A DNA stretch of 64,000 nt from Promethearchaeati archaeon (GTDB taxonomy: Archaea > Asgardarchaeota > Heimdallarchaeia > Heimdallarchaeales > Heimdallarchaeaceae): NCBI GenBank assembly GCA_013166775.1, contig JABLTJ010000006.1, positions 59,983-123,982 of the forward strand, written 5' to 3'. The notes below the pieces were generated by a model. It searched no databases and was not told where the DNA came from. It saw only the letters and a program-made list of their open reading frames with translations. A program made the translations under genes and the position numbers. Positions 7,957 through 16,800 of the stretch are shown one piece after another (position 1 is the stretch's first letter; each line of letters starts with the position of its first letter).

Positions 7957-8337
7957 ATGCCAAAACTACATTTAACAAGTTCTCTATGCAAAGATTGTGG
8001 TATTTGTTGTTATACCTGCGAACATCATAATTCAAAAACAGGATGTACAAATGATGAATATCGATTAAATTCTCGATGTACATCTTTTCCTCTCTTATAT
8101 GGTGATTCTGAAAAAATGGGTCACATGAATTTTTGGAATGATTTTCACTGCTCATCCAATTCTGAAAGAAATTCAAAATGGTTTATTTTCAACCATGAAC
8201 ATTGCTTAATTCAACAACATGATATCCTATTCAACAATCTAAGATGGTTAATTGAAGAAATAAACAAAGGGAATGAAATTAACTTCTATGTGGTCAAATA
8301 TCACGATATAGAGCTAACCATAACTAAAGAAGAGTAA
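7957..8337 (+). CDS. cysteine-rich, probably metal-binding protein
   Basis: The 126-aa protein has an N-terminal cluster of Cys11, Cys14, Cys17, Cys18, Cys21, Cys30 and Cys41 (CKDCGICCYTC), which suits zinc or Fe-S binding and recalls YkgJ-type CxxxCxxCC proteins. The second half is rich in His, Trp and Asn, with no membrane segment. It starts 8 bases after the FakA-C-like gene and is almost certainly co-transcribed with it. The role is unknown. Confidence 0.6.
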   Translation: MPKLHLTSSLCKDCGICCYTCEHHNSKTGCTNDEYRLNSRCTSFPLLYGDSEKMGHMNFWNDFHCSSNSERNSKWFIFNHEHCLIQQHDILFNNLRWLIEEINKGNEINFYVVKYHDIELTITKEE

Positions 8338-8350
8338 ACTAATTTATTGT

Positions 8351-8650
8351 TTATTCTTCTTCTTTTCGTTTCTTATAATCTTGAACATCAGCTCTTAGGC
8401 CCTTAAATAAAGGCATTATTACTATAATGACCAAAAAAAATGTAAATACAATACTGAAGATTACCCAAGGAGTTTCCAAAATTCCTTTCCCCGTCCAAAT
8501 ATCTCTTAATCCTAATCCTGCAGATACTCCCCAAATGATAATAACTGTAGCTCCTATCAACATTTTACCTATTTTTGCTAATTTTTCTCTGTTTTCAGTT
8601 GATTCTTCATCTTCCTCTAAATTTACAGTATCTTCTTGATTCTCTGACAT
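8351..8650 (-). CDS. small two-helix membrane protein
   Basis: The 99-aa protein has an acidic N-terminus (residues 1-25, rich in Glu), two transmembrane segments at about 29-49 and 62-85, and a Lys/Glu-rich tail. No family is recognised. It is convergent with the Cys-rich protein gene, with 13 bases between their stops. Confidence 0.6.
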   Translation of the reverse strand: MSENQEDTVNLEEDEESTENREKLAKIGKMLIGATVIIIWGVSAGLGLRDIWTGKGILETPWVIFSIVFTFFLVIIVIMPLFKGLRADVQDYKKRKEEE

Positions 8651-8754
8651 ATATCTGGATGAAAATTCAATAATTCTTAACTTTTTGGATTCATATTATT
8701 CAACAATCATGTCCAAGCTTAATCTTTAAAAGTCAAGAAAAAAGAAAATCAAAA

Positions 8755-8758
8755 GGTG
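8755..8758 (+). promoter_or_regulatory. Shine-Dalgarno that sets a TTG start for the M42 gene
   Basis: GGTG lies 5 nt before TTG 8764. The reading frame has no ATG or GTG between the upstream stop and the conserved N-terminus, so this site supports TTG as the initiation codon. Confidence 0.6.
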
Positions 8759-8763
8759 ATATT

Positions 8764-9822
8764 TTGCCAATAAATGAAGAATTTTTAAAAAAACTTGCAA
8801 CAACCCCTAGAGCGACTGGTTATGAATTCGTTGCTCAGAAGCTGATTAAAGATTATCTAGAAAATGATGTAGATAAAGTAAAGAGCGATAAAGTAGGCAA
8901 TGTATATGCGATTATTAATCCCGAAAGTCCTTTTAAGATAATGTTAGCAGGACATATAGATCAAATTGGTTTTCAGATTTCGCATATTGATGATGATGGT
9001 TATCTATGGATTAGACCATTAGGTGGATTTGATACCACAACATTACCAGGAAAAAGAGTAACTGTATGTGGCAAAAATGGTAACATCTTAGGTGTCATTG
9101 GTAAGAAAGCAATTCATTTGATGAAAGCTGAAGATCGAAAAAAGGCTCCAGAAATGGAAAAATTATTCATCGATATTGGTTGCAAAGATAAAGAAGAAGC
9201 ATTAAAGAAAGTTGATGTTGCTGATTTTGCAGTCTTCGATTATGGATATGACAGATTAGGAGATAACAATTTTGCTGTTGCTTCTGGTTTTGATGATTCT
9301 ATTGGATCATTTATAGTAGCAGAAATTATGAAAGAGCTAGCGAAGGATAAAAGCTTCTTTGCTAGCGTTTATGGTGTTTCTACTGTTCAAGAAGAAATAG
9401 GTATGAGAGGAGCACATGTTGCAGCTAAGGCAATTCTACCAGATATAGGAATAGCATTTGATGTAGGACATACAGCTGATGCACCAGAAATGGATAAGAA
9501 AATTGTTGGAGATACTAAACTTGGAGGTGGTCCAATAATCTCGATAGGACCAAATCTCAATCCAATTGTTGTTAAGAAGTTGATGTCAATTGCTGAAGAA
9601 AATGACATTCCTTATCAAAAACATGCTGCTAATAGAGGAACAGGTACTGATGCTAATGCTCTACAACTAACAGGTGCAGCAACAGGTTTAGTTGGTATAC
9701 CAAATCGCTATATGCACACTGCAAGTGAAATTATCAGCTTAGACGACATTGAAAATATTGTAAAATTAGTTGTAATATTTATCAGATCTATAAAAGAAGG
9801 GGATTCATTCCTCCCCGTTTAA
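8764..9822 (+). CDS. M42 family metallo-aminopeptidase (TET-type)
   Basis: The 352-aa protein has the M42 dinuclear metal site in order: AGHIDQIG with His64 and Asp66, GFDDSIGS with Asp177/Asp178, VQEEIGMRGA with catalytic Glu210/Glu211, FDVGHT with Asp233, and RYMHTASE with His318. M42 enzymes form 12-subunit tetrahedral particles that trim N-terminal residues from peptides in the cytoplasm, typically downstream of the proteasome. The length is standard. The usual DDR of the family is DDS here, a mild change. Start is TTG with a GGTG Shine-Dalgarno. A short GC stem followed by a T-run overlaps its 3' end. Confidence 0.9.
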   Translation: MPINEEFLKKLATTPRATGYEFVAQKLIKDYLENDVDKVKSDKVGNVYAIINPESPFKIMLAGHIDQIGFQISHIDDDGYLWIRPLGGFDTTTLPGKRVTVCGKNGNILGVIGKKAIHLMKAEDRKKAPEMEKLFIDIGCKDKEEALKKVDVADFAVFDYGYDRLGDNNFAVASGFDDSIGSFIVAEIMKELAKDKSFFASVYGVSTVQEEIGMRGAHVAAKAILPDIGIAFDVGHTADAPEMDKKIVGDTKLGGGPIISIGPNLNPIVVKKLMSIAEENDIPYQKHAANRGTGTDANALQLTGAATGLVGIPNRYMHTASEIISLDDIENIVKLVVIFIRSIKEGDSFLPV

Positions 9823-9831
9823 TTCTTTTTT
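9799..9831 (+). terminator. hairpin plus T-run at the end of the M42 gene
   Basis: GGGGA (9799-9803) and TCCCC (9812-9816) can pair over an 8-nt loop; the stop codon and TTCTTTTTT follow. The stem sits inside the last codons. Confidence 0.45.
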
Positions 9832-9971
9832 AATTATAAAACTTAATCCCCTTTTCCGAAAACTCTCAAGATTTTTTTCTATTTTATTTGAATTCATTAC
9901 GAATACGTATTATTTAATTTTTACAACAGGGAATTCAATGATATTTTCTTCGGATTTAAAAATACAAGATT

Positions 9972-10163
9972 CTACTTCAAGTATAAGTTTTCATCCAAAC
10001 TTCCTATTAAATGTGATTTCGTATTTTGTAAAATCATTCTGTAATAATTCATCCCTCTTTTCTTCCAGTACTGCTTACAATCAGTATCTACTAAATCACA
10101 TATTGTCATATCCAGCAATTCCTCCCTTAAAAATTCTAGAAGAATGCACAAAAAGTCTTTCAT
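9972..10163 (-). CDS. possible small protein, unknown
   Basis: The frame encodes 63 aa beginning MKDFLCILLEFLREELLDMT, with a charged second half and two nearby Cys. The stretch 9823-10286 otherwise holds no gene. A TATA-like TTAATATATTT lies about 30 nt upstream of the ATG on the minus strand. There is no recognised family, so this is only a candidate; the rest of the interval is very AT-rich and shows only a short AATACGTATT palindrome at 9902-9911. Confidence 0.3.
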   Translation of the reverse strand: MKDFLCILLEFLREELLDMTICDLVDTDCKQYWKKRGMNYYRMILQNTKSHLIGSLDENLYLK

Positions 10164-10286
10164 CTCAATAAAAATACTATGTGAAATATATTAAAGAAAT
10201 TTTTCTATATTTTTCTATTTTAATTTTTATATTCAATCAAATTCATAGAACTTCAACAAGCTTAATTTTCTTAAAAATTAATCTAT

Positions 10287-11138
10287 TCATTCAATTAACA
10301 TTGTTAAATCGAAGTTTTTTACAGAATGAGTTAATGATCCTGAGGATATTAAATCTACACCTTCTAATGAGTACATATCTAGATTATTTAGATTGATATT
10401 CCCACTTAACTCAATTGATATATTAGAATTGACTTCTCTTATTTTTGGGATGATAATTTTAGCTTGATCTGGAGTAAAATTATCAAGCATCACTATATCC
10501 GCACCAGCTTTAACTGCTTCTAAAGCCTCTTCCTCATTCTGAACCTCAACTTCTATTTTCTTACTGAAACTAGTTCTTTCCTTCGCTTTCTCTATTGCTT
10601 TTGTTATTGATTCAAACATTCTAAGATGATTTTCTTTTAGTAAAATCATATCTGAAAGATTAAATCTATGAGTGTCCCCCCCACCTACAGTAACTGCAAA
10701 TTTATCATATTTACTAAGCCCAGGAACAATCTTCCTTGTTGCACAAATTCTGATAGTTGAATTTACAGATTGAGCTTTTTCGAGCATAATTGCAGTTTGA
10801 GTAGCGATTCCTGACATTCTGCCAAGAAGATTCAGAGCTAAACGTTCTGCTTGAAGTAAAGAATGTATATTCCCCTTAACTGAAGCTATTTGAGTCTTCT
10901 TAGATACATGTTGTCCATCTCCAACCGTTATTTCATACTCTGCTCCCATGAGCTCAAAAATCCTTTTCGCTATGAGAGTTCCTGCTATTACTCCCTCTTG
11001 TTTAGAATAAATTTTTCCTTTAACATTTTTCTGCGGCAGAAGAGCAGTTGTTATATCCCAATAAGAGATATCTTCAGAAAGCCAGTTTTTTATGTCCTCA
11101 TCTAGTAATAGTTGTGGAATCATGTTCAATTTCCCCAC
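10287..11138 (-). CDS. nadC: nicotinate-nucleotide pyrophosphorylase (quinolinate phosphoribosyltransferase)
   Basis: The 283-aa type II phosphoribosyltransferase converts quinolinate and PRPP to nicotinate mononucleotide, CO2 and PPi. Visible motifs are ERLALNLLGRMSGIAT, the quinolinate/PRPP site ICATRKIVPGLSKYDKFAV, GGGDTHRFNLSDMILLKENH, then VEVQNEEEALEA, DIVMLDNFTP and the C-terminal ELSGNIN and GVDLISSGSLTHS. Length and order are canonical. It starts 3 bases after the nadA stop, so nadA-nadC form one transcript. L-aspartate oxidase or dehydrogenase, which would feed NadA, is not in the window. Confidence 0.95.
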   Translation of the reverse strand: MGKLNMIPQLLLDEDIKNWLSEDISYWDITTALLPQKNVKGKIYSKQEGVIAGTLIAKRIFELMGAEYEITVGDGQHVSKKTQIASVKGNIHSLLQAERLALNLLGRMSGIATQTAIMLEKAQSVNSTIRICATRKIVPGLSKYDKFAVTVGGGDTHRFNLSDMILLKENHLRMFESITKAIEKAKERTSFSKKIEVEVQNEEEALEAVKAGADIVMLDNFTPDQAKIIIPKIREVNSNISIELSGNINLNNLDMYSLEGVDLISSGSLTHSVKNFDLTMLIE

Positions 11139-11141
11139 TTT

Positions 11142-12170
11142 TTAGTATTTTAGCATATTGTTTACAGCTTTGTAAGCTTTTAATCTAACTTCTTTATCTA
11201 ATTCAATTATGTGTTCAGAAGTTGGATTTTCTATAGCTTTTAGTGTTGTGTAAAGGTCATTACTCTTCATACTTACACAGATCATGTGACTATCTTGAAA
11301 ATTTAGGTGAGGATATTCAACTTTCATTCTATCTATGAATCCTTGCTCCGTAAGAAATAGAATCTTGTGGCCATTCTTCGATTCTTTAGCATATCTATGC
11401 ATATCTCCAGTCCCCCCTACTAAATCAACTCTACTAATAATTTCAGGTCTGCATTCAAGATGAGCAAAAGTTTTCACTTCTGAATCTTTGAAAATTTTAT
11501 CAAACCTTCTTTCAGTAAAAGCATGATGAGTTCGGCAGAATCCCTTCTCCCATGTAATGATTTTCTTTCCAGTAATCTTAGCTAAGTTTACTCCCATGTT
11601 ATGATCAGGAACAAAAATTATTGTTTCATCTTCAAGTTGTTCAATAATTTTTTTTGCATTAGCAGAGGTGCAACAGATATCTGATTCTGCTTTAACTTCT
11701 GCAGTAGTATTAACATAACAAACAACTGGAGCTCCTGGATATCGTTCTTTCAAAGCTTTAACATCTTCCCCTGTAATAGAATCTGCTAAAGTACAATCTC
11801 TACCTTTGAGAGGAACATAAACAGTTTTTTCAGGATTAAGGATTTTAACTGTTTCAGCCATGAAATCAACACCACAGAACATGATTGTATCTTCTTCGAT
11901 TTCTGTAGCTATTTTTGCTAATCCTAATGAATCACCCACTATATCAGCAATTCCAAAAATGATTTCTGGTGATTGATAAGAATGAGCTAAGATTTTAATT
12001 CCTTTCTCTTTCTTCAACGTATTAATTCGTAGCGTGAAAGGTGCTAGTTGTTCACATACTTCCCTTGTCCAGCCCAGCTTACTTAGTTTAGAATAAAGAC
12101 GCTCGATTTCATTATTCAGCTTTTGTTGATCCTGAGCTGGGATTTGTGGTGCGTCTTCTACTATAACCAT
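11142..12170 (-). CDS. nadA: quinolinate synthase A
   Basis: The 342-aa protein condenses iminoaspartate with DHAP to quinolinate using a [4Fe-4S] cluster. The three pseudo-repeat domains are visible. The cluster Cys are in GRDCTLADS, HLECRPEI and ICVSMKSNDLYTTL. Substrate-binding segments ILAHSYQSPEI, CYVNTTAEVKAESDICCTSA and FVPDHNMG are conserved. Length is typical of archaeal NadA. The ATG at 12170 is 29-37 nt downstream of a minus-strand TATA box, and the gene is divergent from the NAD-kinase-like regulator candidate. Confidence 0.95.
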   Translation of the reverse strand: MVIVEDAPQIPAQDQQKLNNEIERLYSKLSKLGWTREVCEQLAPFTLRINTLKKEKGIKILAHSYQSPEIIFGIADIVGDSLGLAKIATEIEEDTIMFCGVDFMAETVKILNPEKTVYVPLKGRDCTLADSITGEDVKALKERYPGAPVVCYVNTTAEVKAESDICCTSANAKKIIEQLEDETIIFVPDHNMGVNLAKITGKKIITWEKGFCRTHHAFTERRFDKIFKDSEVKTFAHLECRPEIISRVDLVGGTGDMHRYAKESKNGHKILFLTEQGFIDRMKVEYPHLNFQDSHMICVSMKSNDLYTTLKAIENPTSEHIIELDKEVRLKAYKAVNNMLKY

Positions 12171-12198
12171 TACAATCGGGATGGTTTTTGTTGTGAAG

Positions 12199-12207
12199 TA
12201 TTTAAAG
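12199..12207 (-). promoter_or_regulatory. TATA box of the nadA-nadC operon
   Basis: On the minus strand the sequence CTTTAAATA lies 29-37 nt before the nadA ATG. The 337-base interval 12171-12507 holds this box, the two inverted repeats listed separately and the promoter of the divergent gene; no further gene is seen in it. Confidence 0.45.
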
Positions 12208-12373
12208 AATGTTCGTTTAAGGTAAAAATTGAATGAAGATTAAATCAATATTTCTTTTAAGGCTCTGAAATGTGCGAATCCGATACTTACTATGAATAAA
12301 TGAAGCAAATTTTGCCCATATTTTCCTTCTAAATCTCCACATTTTCTCTTTAGAACTCCCCTAAGTGAATTTT

Positions 12374-12390
12374 ATGTATTGACAATACAT
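12374..12390. promoter_or_regulatory. perfect 17-bp palindrome, candidate operator of the NAD locus
   Basis: ATGTATTGACAATACAT has perfect 8-bp arms around a central A. It stands about 200 bp upstream of nadA and 125 bp upstream of the divergent NAD-kinase-like gene, with TATTTTTAAAA next to it at 12389-12399. A symmetric site of this size fits a dimeric winged-helix protein. Confidence 0.5.
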
Positions 12391-12435
12391 ATTTTTAAAA
12401 CCTAATGAAAAAATGATTTTTTTACTAAATTTTAA

Positions 12436-12453
12436 GCGAGAATTGGTACTCGC
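12436..12453. promoter_or_regulatory. inverted repeat abutting the TATA box of the NAD-kinase-like gene
   Basis: GCGAG and CTCGC are separated by 8 bases, in an otherwise AT-only stretch. TATTTAAAT at 12461-12469 follows after 7 bases, so the repeat sits where the BRE/TFB contact is expected. It may be an operator or, if transcription starts further upstream, an RNA hairpin. Confidence 0.35.
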
Positions 12454-12516
12454 CAAATACTATTTAAATGAATTAACAGTAATATTTTTTTAGTAAAGAA
12501 ACACAGAGTGGAAGAA

Positions 12517-13563
12517 ATGAAGATCGCTTTGTATGTAACTGAAGGTAAAAACTACGTTGAGTTTTCTGATACTATCAAAGAGATTATTCAAGAGTTAGCT
12601 CCCGAAACAGAAATAATACCATTAAGAGATAAAGAGTTAAATCAGGAAAACTGGCAGAGTGAACTAAAAGATTTTTCACTTAATAATGCTGATTTAGTTA
12701 TAACTGTTGGAGATGCAGGAACTTTTCTTCGAGCAATCTTTTTGAGTAGAAAGTCCATTCCTGTAGTAGCTGCTTCCTCTGAAAGGTTGAGTTTCTTTAC
12801 AGAAATAGCTCCAAACAATTTAAGAGAAAATCTTAACTTGATATTGAACAATAGATTCTTTATTGATGATTATAATAGAGTTGAAATTCAAGGAGTTTTC
12901 AATAAAATTCCAATACCTGCATTAAATGAAATTGCCATTTTTCCGAGAGATTCAGCGTTGCTCATGAATTACACTATTGTAGTGGATAACAATGTTCTCT
13001 ACAGAGGACGAGCTGATGGGATTATTATTTCAACAGCTCTTGGAAGTACCGGATATGCTCTTTCATCCGGAGGTCCCATAGCTTTCGGTAATCCAAATAT
13101 TTTAATCGCTGTTCCTGTTAATCCATTGAACAAAGAACATATCCCACTTGTGGTTCCTTTGGAATCTGAGATTAAAATTGTTAACATGAGATCAAGATCA
13201 CCAATAGAAGCAGTCATTGATGGACAAATTCGATTGAAACTGGAAGAAGAAGTACTCATTAAGCAAGCAAGAACCGATGTGAAAATATTAAGGTTTCAAT
13301 CAAGAAAAAATATTCTAGCAAAACTAAGAAATAGATTAGTTGAACTAGATTTGCGCCATTTAGAAGGGGTACCTCCTTCTGCAAAATATATTTTTAAACT
13401 GCTATTGACAGAAGGAGAAATGACACAAAAAGAACTTATAGAAAGTACGGGTTTGCCAAATAGAACTGTGAGAAACGCTTTGAATATCTTAAAAGAGAAG
13501 GGAGTTATTAGTCAAAGACCACATTTAAGAGATGCGAGACAATCGATTTATTTCGCTTCATAA
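12517..13563 (+). CDS. NAD-kinase-fold protein with degenerate catalytic motif fused to a winged-helix domain
   Basis: The protein has about 348 aa. Residues about 1-260 are NAD kinase-like: NAD-site motifs PALNEIAIF and DGIIISTALGSTGYALSSGGP are clear. The first kinase motif, normally GGDGT, reads VGDAGT, so Ala occupies the catalytic Asp position. The second, normally G-N-x-G-x-LGFLTE, reads AASSERLSFFTE. Residues about 285-348 form a MarR-like winged helix (YIFKLLLTEGEMTQKELI, recognition helix near LPNRTVRNALNILKEKG, basic wing). It is divergent from nadA-nadC. I infer a NAD(P)-sensing transcription factor derived from NAD kinase rather than an active kinase. ATG 12517 is preferred; GTG 12508 adds three residues. 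Confidence 0.75.
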   Translation: MKIALYVTEGKNYVEFSDTIKEIIQELAPETEIIPLRDKELNQENWQSELKDFSLNNADLVITVGDAGTFLRAIFLSRKSIPVVAASSERLSFFTEIAPNNLRENLNLILNNRFFIDDYNRVEIQGVFNKIPIPALNEIAIFPRDSALLMNYTIVVDNNVLYRGRADGIIISTALGSTGYALSSGGPIAFGNPNILIAVPVNPLNKEHIPLVVPLESEIKIVNMRSRSPIEAVIDGQIRLKLEEEVLIKQARTDVKILRFQSRKNILAKLRNRLVELDLRHLEGVPPSAKYIFKLLLTEGEMTQKELIESTGLPNRTVRNALNILKEKGVISQRPHLRDARQSIYFAS

Positions 13564-13708
13564 TTCCTTTGAATAATGTAACAAAATAATGCCTTACATT
13601 TCTTTTTTATCTAATTAATGAACAAAGAGTGAAAAGCCTTGATTCATTAATTTTATTAGGTTTAAAGCCGAAATGTTAAAAATCTAATTGAATTTGTCGG
13701 GAAACACT

Positions 13709-13718
13709 TATATAAAAA
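13709..13718 (+). promoter_or_regulatory. TATA box of the giant surface-protein operon
   Basis: TATATAAAAA lies 83-92 nt upstream of the ATG at 13801, implying a leader of about 60 nt. The leader holds AAGTTT...AAACTT (able to pair) and ends with GGTAGTGAG as a possible ribosome-binding site. Confidence 0.45.
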
Positions 13719-13800
13719 TTTATCCTTCGAGTTAGTGAAATCTAGATAAGCAAGGGGTACAAGTTTTACTAGGTTTTAAACTTAAGGTAGTGAGAAATTT

Positions 13801-16800
13801 ATGTCAAGAAAAAAGCAGATTATTACTTTTACAGCATTATGTCTTATACTTTTGAATTTTTCAATGGTATATACTCAAGGTCAGATTGTTGGTGACCAAA
13901 CAGAAAGAATGTCTTTTACAAATCCTGGTGATTTTTTGCCAAAACGTATAGCAATTCTTTATGATCCTATAAATCCAAACACAATCGAAACTGCAAGAGC
14001 AATTTATGAGACAATTAAATATCTGTACTCAAATGTACAGATGATAGCTGTTTATACTCCCGATATGTTATATGATACATTCAAAGATGAGTATTGGATT
14101 CGTATTTATGTTTTCGATACTGATCTTACTGGTCTGGAAACAGCGGGAGGGACTATTCAATGGAGAAAAATAGGTCGATATTATGAGACCTATGAAAAAA
14201 CACACCATATTGCAGTATATGGAAATGCATACAAAGTTGCAAAAATGGTTTCTAGTCCAAACTGTTATTTTGAAGAAAAGGAAAAAATGGATGTTCGAAC
14301 TGGTTTTCTTCATGCAATTTGGTCTCTATCAACGATTTTTTTGAGTCATAAAAAAGAAATCTATAAAGAGATTGGTGCAAATTTCCAAAAAGTAGCAATT
14401 CAATACTTTGCATCAGAATTTGAAGCATTAACTTTAGCTGAATTTGATCCACAATATAGTTTGGGTGAAGAAGATCCCATTGAATCAGAGAAAAGAATTG
14501 CCAATTTTAAAGAAACGCATCCAGATCAATTAGCAAAAATCCATCCAGAAACAGGAGAGTTTATAGAACCTACAGCGGAGATTCCAGGTTTTGATCCAGC
14601 TCTCAATCTAAAAACTATGGTAAAAGCTCAAGAAGATAATGATATCATACTAACAGAATTTCCATTTCTATCCTCTCTTACTGGAGCTGCTGGGGATGTC
14701 ATTCAATTGTTATTGGAATTGATAGGAGCAGATATTCCTGATGGAGTTATTACGGTTGGACAAGAATTTGCGAATTCGATTAAAACTATAGTTGAGGAAA
14801 TACCCAAGATTATCGGGCTTATAAAGGATCCTAGTGCTAGTAGTGCATTAGAATTGTTCTTTGATATTTTAAAATCTGCTTTTCCATCTTTAGAAAAATA
14901 CAAACCTTATTTTGATATTGCATCAAAAGCTATCTTTGCAATACAAGAAGGTCCTGCAGGTATTTTGGGATTAATGGATGATTTACTATTATTTTTGATT
15001 CCTGAAAGCGCTACAGGTTTTGTAACTGATATTGTTAATATGTTAAATCTCACTACTGAATTTTACGATGGTCTACTTGAAGCAGAAAAATGGTCAGACT
15101 ACTTGATGAAACACCTGAATAAGCAACTAATATATCAAATAATCTGGAAAGTTGCTAATCTAGTAGGTGGTGCTCTAAATAATACAAACACAGTAGATAC
15201 AATAACTGAAATGTTTGTTATAGGAATTGAAATAATCTCAACCAGAAATTATACCTCAGTCGTTAGAGACATAATTCCATATCTGGGCATGAAGATTCTG
15301 GGTGTATCAGATGATGATACAGCAACACTATTTGAAATTCTTGGCATCCTATTGCAAATGGGATTAGGAGCTGCAGGTGTACTCGAGGTAGATTTTGATG
15401 ACAGTGCTCAAGATTTATTCGCAGCGTTGTTCCCAGATGTTGATTTCACACTGCAGGATGGAAAGGAAGCAATTCAAGATCTGATAGATGTAACGAAACA
15501 AATGGTTGAGGGAGAAATAACTGATTATACTACAATTAGAAGTAACGTTGTTACTGTTATAGATGCAGTAGATACTTTGTCTTCGTTTGATTTATCTGCA
15601 TCAAGAACAAATGTTATCGCAGAATGCATCACACTAGCTTACAAACTTCTTCAGAACGATTTTCAAATACCTAGTGAATTGGATTTTATCTCTTTGATTA
15701 CTGATATTATAAATGAATTTTATCCTTCAATGGATGCAGATAAAAAACAATTGATCAGTAAAGCACTTGAACTTGCATCTTCTCTAGTTGCTTTTGTAAC
15801 TGATTCTGATAGTGCAAAGATTTTTATTAAAGGTTCAATTAATGATTTTATATCTGATATTGGAGAAAATCCCGGGGAATTGGTTAAATCTGTTCTTGGT
15901 GTAGTAATCCCATTAATTTCAGGAGAAACTCCAGATCAATCAATTCTTGATGGAGTTGGAACAGTTGTTTCTACTATTGTAGATATGCTTTCAGGGGGAT
16001 TCGATTTCTCAATACAAAATATATTACAAACAGTGGTTAGTATAGCAGGTGTAGGTTTATCCTTATTGGATCCAGATATACCAATGAACATCGTTACAGA
16101 TATCTTCAATTTATTCTGGTCTGATAAGCCAGAATTCAATGATGTAGCAAAGGTTGTTGAAGATATTATTACAATCATTCAACCTTCAGTTTCTCCAACA
16201 GTTTTGAATATAGTAGAAGTTGTCCTTGTTTTTATTGGATCAGCTAAAGGAATTTTCAAGGACGGAACAAAATGGATAATGAACCAACTAGTAGGATGGG
16301 TATCAGGAAAGATTGCAGATCTACTTAATATGCTTACTAGTAAATTAAATGATTTGATAATGAATATTGGTTCATTTCTTAGTTTCTCTGCAAACTTTAC
16401 TGTAGGTTTCGGTAGTTTTTCAGCTTTTTATATGAGTGTATTCTTTAAACTTTCACCAGGTTTTTCAATTAACAAAGAAGCAGTAATCGATTTAGTAAAT
16501 GATCTAGTCTTCCATGGTTCAACATTGCTTAGTTCGGGTAATCTTGGATATCTGTTTAAGAAAATACTGAGCGCAATATCAATAATACCACTTTTAGAAG
16601 CAGGATTAGAGGTTAGCTCAGGAACTACGGGTAAAGATAGTTTGACAAATAAATTGTTGGATAAACTAGGAGTTGAGCTTGCGTTTTCTGGTTCTGCAGG
16701 AGTGAAGCTGCAACTTATGAAAATAGAAAATGGAAAGATAAGTACAAGTGATTTTTTGAAATTAATAGAATTCTTCTTTAAATTTGAAATCTCTCTATCG

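Noticed and set aside
9902..9911. AATACGTATT palindrome
   Set aside because: Ten bases in AT-rich DNA is expected by chance, and no promoter is placed near it.
12240..12370. Small gene or RNA between nadA and the NAD-kinase-like gene
   Set aside because: No frame of useful length with a start signal and no stable structure other than the two dyads.
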